Origin: Orientallactaga sibirica
Lineage: Eukaryota; Chordata; Mammalia; Rodentia; Dipodidae
Direction: 5' to 3'
NCBI GenBank assembly: GCA_036365145.1
Contig: JAEOAD010000005.1
Location: 6,305,001-6,369,000, forward strand
DNA length: 64,000 bases
A program made the translations under genes and the position numbers. Under the pieces are notes generated by a model. The model did no database searches. It was not told where the DNA came from and saw only the letters and a program-made list of their open reading frames with translations. How positions within the stretch are numbered: the stretch's first letter is position 1; the number at the start of each line of letters is the position of its first letter. Positions 55,959-64,000 of the stretch are shown here, one piece after another.

Positions 55959-56135
55959 GAAAGGGAAAGAGGCAGAGACAGAGAATGAGCATGCCAGGGC
56001 TTCCAGCCACTGCAAATGAACTCCAGATGCATGAGCCTCCTTGTACATCTGGCTTATGTAGGTACTGGGGAAGTGAACCAAGGTCCTTTGGCTTTGCAGG
56101 CAAGCACCTTAACTGCTAAGCCATCTCTTCAGCCC
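55911..56135 (-). repeat. Dip-like SINE, type 1, with (TTTA)n tail
   Basis: About nine to ten TTTA units at left, then GAGGCAGAGACAGAGAATGAGCATGCC and the reversed head CTAAGCCATCTCTTCAGCCC. Confidence 0.88.
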
Positions 56136-56177
56136 TTTTTCATTTTTTTTTAAACAGAGTGTTTCTTGGTTTTCAGA

Positions 56178-56179
<2 letters not shown>

Positions 56180-56261
<82 letters not shown>

Positions 56262-56386
56262 TTCAAAGGTCTCTCACGACCACAAATGTTTTGTATCCAG
56301 CTTTATGTGGCTGGCTGGGGAATTGAATCCAGGCCAGCAGGCCTTACAGTCAAGAGCCTTGTAACCTTGGGGCCATCACCTCAGAC
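56180..56386 (-). repeat. Old Dip-like SINE with expanded (TC)n(TG)n
   Basis: (TC)n 56180-56220 joins (TG)n 56220-56259, then a diverged SINE body ('tatccagctttatgtggctggctggggaattgaatccaggccagcaggcc') and a decayed head. The dinucleotides grew from the SINE's own CT tract. Confidence 0.7.
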
Positions 56387-57217
56387 CAGAATTTCTCATT
56401 CTTGATGCTTTGGGTATGACATCTACAAAAAGTTCAGTGAAGCTTCGTTCTTGCCTAACCACACCATCCTAGTCATGCTTTGAAAACTTAGCTTCGGTTC
56501 CAATAAGGCCCTGCAAGTTCTCTCTTTGATCAGTTACCCTGTGGTAACTGGAACTTGGCTTACACAAAGGAGGCTGATAATGCTGCAGTAAGAGTTTGAG
56601 AAAAGGCCTCAGTGAACTTGGCAGTCTGAAGAGAACACAGTAGATTCGAAGGCCAGGCCTGACTTGAATTTCGCCAGGAAAGTCATTTATACATATTAGC
56701 TGATTCACAAAATCTTGGCTACATTTGTTTTTGAATCTACTGAGGATTTTCATATCTTTTAGGTATGTCTTGACTCATTTATAAGAATCAAGAATTTCAA
56801 GATCATAGGATTTACAACAAGCTCAGGCACATTCTTATCATTTGATTACAATCAAGGAGAATAGGTGGGATGCAGGGCTATGTGTCACATTTCAATGACA
56901 TCCATTAACAAGGTGAATACAGTGAGCAGGCCATGAGACGATGCTTACCTTTAAAAACACATTTATGCTTCGTATTTGGATTTTTCATTCTCATTGTGTT
57001 TGTAATGGATTTACATTTGGAGTCGTGTTTTTTCCTCTGAAAATATGTCTCCTGGGTATGCGATGAATACTCAGCAATCGGAAACTAATTATAGATTAAA
57101 AAGGGATAATACACACGGTGAGTTAAAATGATGGCAACCAGCAACATCCTGGAAATATCACAGGAAAGAGATTGTGTGATTCATTTTACTTCTCTTGTAA
57201 TTAAGTTACATGGTTTT
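56387..57217. other. Unique AT-rich DNA
   Basis: Nothing recognised. Confidence 0.5.
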
Positions 57218-57300
57218 GGGATGGAGATATAGTTTAGTATGGAGCACTTGCCTAGCATACATGAAGCCCCGAGTACAATCTTCACTGCCAGAGAAAAAAG
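57218..57300 (+). repeat. ID-type SINE
   Basis: 'gggatggagatatagtttagtatggagcacttgcctagcatacatgaagccccgagtacaatcttcac' matches the ID head and B-box in order, with an A-rich tail. Confidence 0.68.
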
Positions 57301-57675
57301 CAAAAGTACTGGTAAGGTTTATGATCTAATAGTGAGAGTTCCACTTGAAAAATACTGAATATTCCCAGAGTTTATTTCTTGTCAACCTTCAGAATTTTTT
57401 TTCCTCTGTCTTTGCACAGTGTTCAATACAGAGAATCACTGAGGGGATGAAAATGGAAAATGGAAAAAGGGAAGGGGTGATCTTTTAAAAGTAGAATCTT
57501 GGAGGAAAATGAGAGGAAACACATGTTTAGCATTAACTCCCCATAGGTGCACAATGGAAAGAGCTGAGCTACATGGGAAAGTGGGGAGTCAGGTGGCTTG
57601 TGCTCTGACATGAAAGTCAGATAAGCCCCATTGTTTGGGAAATAATCAACTGCCTTGGGGTTCAAAGGACTTTAA
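57301..57675. other. Unique DNA
   Basis: Nothing recognised. Confidence 0.5.
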
Positions 57676-57876
57676 ATTATTTTTATTTATTTGCAAGCAA
57701 ATGGATGGAGACAAGAAAGACAGAATGGGCATGCCAGCGCCTCCAGCCACTGCAAATGAACTCTAGGCACATGTGTCACTTTGTGTATGAAGCTTTACAT
57801 GGGCACTGGATATCCAACTCAAGTCTTAGGCTTTGTAGGCAAGGGCCTTAACCAGTGAACAATCTCTCTATTCCAC
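57676..57876 (-). repeat. Diverged Dip-like SINE, type 1
   Basis: TTTATTTATTTGCAAGCA tail, 'gggcatgccagcgcctccagccactgcaaatgaactc', a decayed 3' half and reversed head remnant 'aaccagtgaacaatctctctattcca'. Confidence 0.8.
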
Positions 57877-57883
57877 CAACGGG

Positions 57884-57908
57884 TTTTATTTTATTTTATT
57901 TTATTTTC
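57884..57908. repeat. (TTTTA)n
   Basis: About five TTTTA units. Confidence 0.85.
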
Positions 57909-58026
57909 AATTTGTATCTCAAGCCTTCGACTTTTTCTGTTATTAGGATCAGTCCAAGCAATCAGAGATAAGAATGGAGGATTTCAAAAGAATTAATTTT
58001 GATTAATTAAGAAAGGAAGCCTGGGG

Positions 58027-58314
58027 AAAAAAATGGGCATCTTAGGCTGGAGAGATGGCTTAGTGGTTAAGGCATCAGCCTGCTAAGCCTAAGAACCCGG
58101 TTCCAATCTCCAGGTCCCATGTTTAGCCAGATGCAAAGTGACACAAGGGCGCAATGCCACACTTGACCACAAGGGGGCACACACAGCTGGATTTCGTTCG
58201 CAGCAGCTGAGAGGCTGCTGGTGCTCCCATCTCTATCTGTCTTCCTCTCCTCTCTCTCTCTGTCTCTGTCTGTGTCTCTCTCCAAAAAAAAAAAAAAAAT
58301 GGGGGGGCATCTTA
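58027..58314 (+). repeat. Dip-like SINE, type 2, with TSD
   Basis: The body is 58045 to about 58292. AAAAAAATGGGCATCTTA left and AAAAAAATGGGGGGGCATCTTA right (a G-run length change) form the duplication. Confidence 0.9.
58167..58180 (+). promoter_or_regulatory. CTCF-core-like sequence in type 2 SINE
   Basis: CCACAAGGGGGCAC: the CpG of the other copies has become CA, but the match to the CTCF core is still 13 of 14. Confidence 0.48.
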
Positions 58315-59860
58315 ATACACAACCAAAAGATTTGCAAGTATCTCATTGAATATTTAGTGCCTGGTTTACTGTACATTGGTGTTTCATTTTCATCAACAGG
58401 TCATATGCAGACTTGTATAAATTCACCTCTAACCCCAGTTCCCCATCCATCTCCTATAATCCTGCCTAAAATTCATCAGCTGCAAATGAGCCTTCTGCAA
58501 ACTTTTGGAGAACTGTAAACAACATCAAGAAAGATAGCGCGTTCACCAGTCATTCATTTTTACTTCTGTGTAATGTGTCTGGGGACGTGTCCACAGTTTA
58601 ATCATCCTTTTTGTTCAGCAAAATGTTGACTTTAGGGCAGTTGTTTTTTTGTTTTGTTTTGTTTTTCTGCTGCTGTTGTGATAAGAATTTGCACATTTTT
58701 GTCATTGCAGCTGAAGTAGCATTAACTTGGCTGTTCAGTGGCAGCCTGACCCTGAGGTCCAGAAACAAGACAAGAGGCAGGGGCTGGGCATTCTGCCAGA
58801 TGCACATTCTGGGTAACACCCACGCTCCGTCTTTCTCTTCTTTCTCCCCCACGGAGCACTTGTGACCGATGAGTCCAGTAAGCACCCGAGTATCCACTAC
58901 TTTGTTCTGTCAGCAGACCATTGATTTCCCCAAGAGCTTATTTTGGCAAGTGAATAATCAGCTATCTGAATGAGCTCAAGGATGCTCAAGGGGAATGTTT
59001 GACCTCCGCATCAGATGAGCCACAGTTTTAATGTTAGTTTTGTGACTTAGCACAGCGATTGATCACAACTGGCTCGCATTCTTCCCCATCTGTGACCATA
59101 CATGAAAAGCTTAGAAGTGCACTTACAAAACAAATTTTAAAAGCCTTCATTATTGAGAGAATTACGCATGATTTTTTTGTTTTTGTTTTTATTTGAAGAT
59201 AAGGAAAGGCAGACTGGCCTGGAAGTTCTCATGGCTCTCTGTTTAAAAGATAGATTTACACTGCTTTGCTTTTCCTGCCTCAGAACTTTAGTATGGCTTC
59301 ATTGCTTGTCGTGGCAATTGAATGTTATTAATCAGACACACTTAAATACTGTGATCTAGTTTTCCTGGTGGATATGTTTATTGATTCTTAGAAGTTTAGT
59401 TCTCCACGGGGAGAGTAAAAATAATGGAGTGGAGTACTGACATGTCTTACAGCAAGAAACTTCAGTTCCCATTACCTCCACTCCCTTCGAAGTTTATAGT
59501 TTTGAATTTCTACTTGTTCATTTACAATAGGAGTCAATAAATTCTGGCATGGTGAGCAGTGATGTTGCTCTTAACACAGGAAGTTCTGGACTGGATGTTT
59601 CTAGCCTCAATGTCGTGACCTAGTCAATGGAGAAATATAGATAACCTACTTTACCTTCCTGAGTTTTGTAACAAGGCTCTGGTAACAATAATGCTGCTGG
59701 TCAGTTTTCACTTTGATAATCACTAGATTGGGTGATTTCTATTAACCACATCGAAGCAGATAGGATAGGAGACTCATACTCAGTGACTGCAGTGGTCTGT
59801 TTGGAGCTGCTAATTCCAAGGCCCGTGACAGGTATTACTGAAGAAGTCTAACAGTAATAG
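58315..59860. other. Unique DNA, about 1.5 kb, possible conserved noncoding block
   Basis: No repeat recognised except GTTTT runs (58645-58665). The part from about 58680 to 59130 is repeat-free and balanced in composition ('ttattttggcaagtgaataatcagctatctgaatgagctc'). It looks more like conserved regulatory DNA than neutral filler, but this is an impression only. Confidence 0.42.
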
Positions 59861-60062
59861 AGTTTGACAAGCCGGGCGTGGTGGCACACGCCTTTAATCC
59901 CAGCACTCGGGAGGCAGAGGTAGGAGGATCACCTAGAGTTCGAGGCCACCCTGAGACTACAGAGTGAATTCCAGGTCAGCCTGGACCAAAGTGAAACCCT
60001 ACCTCGAAAAAACAAAAAACAAAAAACAAAAAAAAAAAAAAGAAAAAAAAAAAGTTTGACAA
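59861..60062 (+). repeat. B1 SINE with 10-bp TSD
   Basis: B1 59871 to 60008, long A-rich tail, AGTTTGACAA at 59861-59870 and 60053-60062. Among the best preserved copies, therefore young. Confidence 0.93.
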
Positions 60063-60859
60063 GAGTAGGCATTTGGGTAAATAAAGTCATGATTCTAGAA
60101 TGAAAAAAGACATGCTTTAGCATTAGTGTTTGACTCAACAACAATGGTGTGTCTGGAAGTGTCTAAGCATATGGTTACATTGATAAGTTCACAGCAAGTG
60201 ACATGGCATATTTTAACAGATATATATAAAGAAAAAATAATTAAATAATTTATAACTTAAATACTGTGCCCTTAATAAATGTGCTTTGTGCCGTGTTAAT
60301 ACAACTTTTAATAGCAGGTAGGAAAATGTCTAAACTTAACATAAAAATAAATAAAACTAGTTCTAATTATAGTGATATCTCCTTCAGGAATAATGAAATT
60401 AACTATTTTTAGAGACACATACTGTCAGTTAATAACATTGTTTTTTTATTGTCTAGACTCTAATAGACTCTATTAGTGAATATGGAAAGTGTTAACTCAT
60501 TTATTTCATTTCCTGCTATGAGGACAATCCTCACTCAAACAACGACCAAAAGTACATGACGTCTAGACAAATGTAGAAATGAGAATGGAAGCAATTAACA
60601 CAAATTATTTGGGATCTTTTTGAATGCTTTGTGTTGGGGCCATATGAATCAATGGCTGAAGTTCTGTCATAATATTTATGACATTTTATTTACGCCTTTT
60701 GCTCAAGGTTTCAAAAATATTAAAACATTTTTCATAAGCCCATGTTTCTCAAATTTTCATACTAGTATATTGATATATAATGAGTTTGCAAAACTATTGG
60801 GAAAGACTCAGAAGAAGTTTAATTTTTTATTTGGTTAATTTAGAGAGGTACTATGTATA
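60063..60859. other. Unique AT-rich DNA
   Basis: Nothing recognised. Confidence 0.5.
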
Positions 60860-61028
60860 AAAAGTGATCATGGCCGGGCGTGGTAGTGCACGCCTTTGAT
60901 CCCAGCACTCGGGAGGCAGAGGTAGGAGAATCGCCGAGAGTTCAAGGCCACTCTGATACTACATAGTGAATTCCAGGTCAGCCTGAGCCAGAGTGAGACC
61001 CTACCTCAAAAACAAAAAGTGATCATGA
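60860..61028 (+). repeat. B1 SINE with 13-bp TSD
   Basis: B1 60873-61015 flanked by AAAAGTGATCATG at 60860-60872 and about 61016-61028. Confidence 0.93.
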
Positions 61029-61507
61029 AATATTAAGAAATCCTTCCAAGAATGTTTGTATTCAACAGAAAAACTGGAGAAATTAAAAGTGAAAATAAGC
61101 AGGTATAAAAGATTGGCTTCCAATGACTGGGTACCTGTTCCCCAACCCCCCACCCAGTGTGTGAGAGAGACAGACAGATAAACATACGTGTTATATACAG
61201 AGATGCAGGTTAGGTTTCTGACTCTCCTATTGGCTGTTTTTGATTTTTACAGTGTATATATTTAGTGAGGATTTTTTGCATGATAAAGAAAGAAGTAAAC
61301 TGATATTTCTTGATACACTGAGAATTTTTACACTTCTAGGATTAGCCGTGAACAATCCATCCAATTTAGTGACTGATTTGCAGGTTTTCAGATCTTAAGG
61401 AATCTTTTTTCCCAAGACATAGCTCAAATTATTTTTCAGTACATCTAGATTTTTACCACGTAATTCATTGTAATGCATTTCACTCTAAAATGGAAAATTT
61501 ATACATG
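61029..61507. other. Unique AT-rich DNA
   Basis: Nothing recognised. Confidence 0.5.
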
Positions 61508-61523
61508 ATATTTAACCAATTTT

Positions 61524-62094
61524 AAAAATTTTTATTCCTTTATGTATTTACTGATTGATTGATTTGAGAGAGACAAAGAGACAGAATGGGTATGCCAAGG
61601 CTTCTAGCCACTGTAAACAAACTCCAGACACATGCACCATCTTGTGCATCTGGCTTACAATGTGGGTCCTGGGAATCAAATGTGGGTCCTTTGGCTTTGC
61701 AGGTGTTGCAGTCTGGTTCACAATATTGGTAGAAATCACCCAACCAAGAGCAGCTTGTGGGGGGAAAATAGGTTTATTTTGGCTTGCAGACTCGATGGGG
61801 AAGCTCCATGATAGTAGGGGAAAACTATGGCATGTGCAGAGGGTGGACATCACCCCCTGGCCAACATCAGGTGGACAATAGCAAGGGGAGACTGTGCCAA
61901 ACACTGGCATGGGAAAACTGGGTTTAGCACCCATAAGCCTGCCCCCAACAATACACTGCCTCCAGGAGGTGTTAATTTCCAAATCTCTATCAGCTGGGAA
62001 CCTAGCATTCAGAACACCTAAGTTTAAGGGGGAACACCTGAATCAAACCACCACAGTAGGCAAGTTCCTTAACCACTAATCCATCTCTCCAGCC
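61524..62094 (-). repeat. Dip-like SINE, type 1, split by an LTR
   Basis: SINE parts 61524-61703 and 62061-62094 (with the 5-bp TSD between) rejoin at TTTGCAGG|CAAGTTCCTTAACC. The interruption is the MTD-like LTR. Confidence 0.88.
61704..62055 (-). mobile_element. MTD-like MaLR solo LTR with 5-bp TSD
   Basis: 352 bp. The reverse complement begins TGTGGTGGTTTGATTCAGGTGTTCCCCC and ends GCAACA. Internal words GCTGATAGAGATTTGG, TGCCTCCTGGAGG.. (in reverse) and AATAAACCTATTTT match the MTD class. TSD GCAGG (61699-61703) and GTAGG (62056-62060), one mismatch. Frames of 108 and 144 codons crossing it are incidental. Confidence 0.85.
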
Positions 62095-62347
62095 TATATT
62101 CAACCTATTTATTTATTTATTTGTTACTTATTTATTTATTCCAGAGATGGAGGGAGAAAAAGAGAGAGAGGAAGACAGAGAGAAATTGGGCATGCTGGGT
62201 CCTCTAGCCATTGCAAAGGAACTCCAGATACATGTGCCATCATGTCCATCTGGTTTCCATGGGTTTTGGGGTGTTGATAGGTCCTTGGGCTTTATAGGCA
62301 AATGCCTTGACTGCTAAGCCATCCCTCCAGCCTATTAACCAATTCTT
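62095..62347 (-). repeat. Dip-like SINE, type 1, abutting the previous one
   Basis: (TTTA)n at left (62107-62140), GAGGAAGACAGAGAGAAATTGGGCATGC, and reversed head CTAAGCCATCCCTCCAGCC at 62332. Same orientation as its neighbour, with related target sequences on all three borders. Confidence 0.87.
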
Positions 62348-63235
62348 TCATTGAGGTGAAGGAAAAATTCATCCTGTGCCCAAAGAATTTACCTTTTGTG
62401 TTTATTTTTTGCCTTTCTATAACGCTAAATGTTTTGGTTTTATGAAAACCTTCGGAAGCATTTGTTCTAATTAGTAATAAAACTTATACATCACAAACTC
62501 TCAACCACCAAAAGGTTTCTAATAAGTCTAAGAACACACAGATAGTAGTTTCCACATCCACTTGAGTCGCCTTATTCTCAGCCCACACTTTCCCCAAGCA
62601 CATTGGGTTTAGAATCTCCTTTCCTAATAGCTATCTTGCTGTAGCCTAAATGGGCAACTTGCAGTATAAATTACAAGAAAACTATAAGAAAACGGTCAAG
62701 ACCATCATCTGTTGAACATATTGTTTATGGAATATATTGTTTATGTCAGTATTGGAGGCAGGTATTTGGGAGATTCTACTTTGACTTTCTCTGCTGTTCA
62801 TTAACAGAGAAATAAAAGGCTTGGCAATCATTCACACAGCACTCGTAGGGTGGCCAGGAGTCTGACTGGGTCACATTGAACGACTCCCAACAGCCACTTG
62901 TGAAACATCTCACTGAAGATGTTAAGGCATTGGCTTGTACCTTTTTTTTTTTGTGATCCTTTTTGAAATATTTTAGTTAACTTAGGTTATCCTTGATCAT
63001 TATCTAGTTCTGAAATGATTTGTTTGGGCAAATAATAATAAAGGAATGAGAAGAAATTGAAAAGATGGACCAAATTCAAAGAAAATACCTCTGGTGATTT
63101 TTCAACTAGCAAAATTGACACAAATAAAATTGATCAGAAGAAAAGAAATACAATTTCCTAAGAATTATTTTTCTATTTTCTAAACCTTTTCTTGGAGGTG
63201 GAAAGTTCTCTGGGTGTTGAATGTCTAGAGAGCAT
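62348..63235. other. Unique DNA
   Basis: T10 near 62942. Nothing else recognised. Confidence 0.5.
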
Positions 63236-63395
63236 AGCCTGGCTTGGTGGCACACGCCTTTAATCCCAGAACTTGGGAGGCAGAGGTAGAAGGATCACTA
63301 TGACTTTGAGGCCAGCCTGGGCTACAGAGTGAATGCCAGGTCAGCCTGGGCCACAGTGAGACTCTCCTTAACATAAGGAAAAACAATCAAAATAG
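63236..63395 (+). repeat. B1 SINE (older form)
   Basis: AGCCTGGCTTGGTGGCACACGCC start and GAGGCCAGCCTGGGCTACAGAGTG second half, i.e. the ancestral GGCCAGCCTGG form rather than GGCCACCCTGAGACT. Tail AAACAATCAAAAT. Confidence 0.87.
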
Positions 63396-63477
63396 AATTT
63401 CTAGAGAACATAGAGTAAGTAGTATTTCTATGAGCCTCAAAAAGCACACTAACATGCAAATGCAGAATGAATCAGAC

Positions 63478-63546
63478 AAATGCGTGCACGCACACACACG
63501 TACACACACACATATACACACACGTACGCACACACACGTACACAGG
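63478..63546. repeat. (CA)n-rich imperfect microsatellite
   Basis: CACACACGTACACAC-type repeats with repeated ACGTAC interruptions. Confidence 0.9.
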
Positions 63547-64000
63547 CATATCTACCTAGTCATCTCAAGTTCCACCTTTCACTCCCTCTTCAGAACCCTT
63601 TCCTAGAAGGGTTTTTCCTTAAAGGCAAGCATTGTGGTTAGGACAAGTTATCAAAATGAAGGTAGAATAATTCAAAATCAGAGAGACCTTTTCTCCAGAG
63701 ACCATGAGAGGAAGTTGACTTAATGTTGTGCAGACTCTGAGGCCTAGGCATTTATGTTCCTTACCATGTTCTGAAGAATGCTTGGACTTCTTGTTCTGAT
63801 CCTAGGGGGTTCTAAGGCTTTAGATATCAGTCCCTATAATGACCCAAAGTCCGGAAGACATTCATTCCCTGGGACACACAACAAGCTAAGTTATTGCCAA
63901 AGCCCTTGACAAATGTATTTTCTTAAAATTACACTATGATCCGATGCCTTAAAGTTGTCCTCACAGAGACAGAGGTAATATACAAAAACGCCCAGGGTTT
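63547..64000. other. Unique DNA to window end
   Basis: Nothing recognised. Confidence 0.5.

Overview
This is 64 kb of a mammalian, rodent-type nuclear genome with no convincing protein-coding exon, RNA gene or CpG island. It reads as an intergenic or deep intronic interval. The rodent call rests on many B1 SINEs, on B3, B4 and ID SINEs, on rodent-type L1 3' UTRs and on MaLR LTRs, one of them MTD-like. The most abundant SINE is a tRNA-derived B2-superfamily element that starts with the B2-like head GGCTGGAGAGATGGCTTAG and then departs from mouse B2. The B1 copies also have an unusual second half (GAGGCCACCCTGAGACTACA). From memory of the B2 superfamily this fits the Dip SINE of jerboas (Dipodoidea, for example Jaculus). 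The species is an inference that a repeat-library search should confirm.

Layout. 1-6660: old L1 3' UTR, microsatellites, SINEs and unique DNA. 6661-13169: one continuous tandem array of a 20-bp unit (about 325 units), the dominant object of the window. It has orderly edges and a disordered, more homogeneous centre. 13901-16866: a three-level nest. A 5'-truncated L1 with 16-bp target-site duplications (TSDs) is interrupted by a full-length MaLR-type LTR retroelement with two identical 394-bp LTRs and a 5-bp TSD. 16867-36640: unique AT-rich DNA with scattered SINEs, MaLR relics, an L1 3' UTR and microsatellites. 36640-40420: relics of an ancient antisense L1, including part of the ORF2 endonuclease-coding region, broken up by younger SINEs. 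40420-64000: mostly unique DNA with B1, B2-type and ID SINEs, an ancient L1 3' region, a younger L1 3' UTR, a MER5A-like DNA transposon relic, and an MTD-like LTR nested in a SINE.

No genes act together here. The functional questions concern regulation. Five SINE copies of one subfamily (6296, 22697, 34522, 35379, 58167) each carry a 14-bp sequence matching the published CTCF core at 13 of 14 positions. The 20-bp array repeats a TGGGAA core, and its G-type units contain GTGGGAA. A few repeat-free stretches look like candidate conserved noncoding DNA. All family names come from recognition by eye; RepeatMasker-style alignment was not possible.
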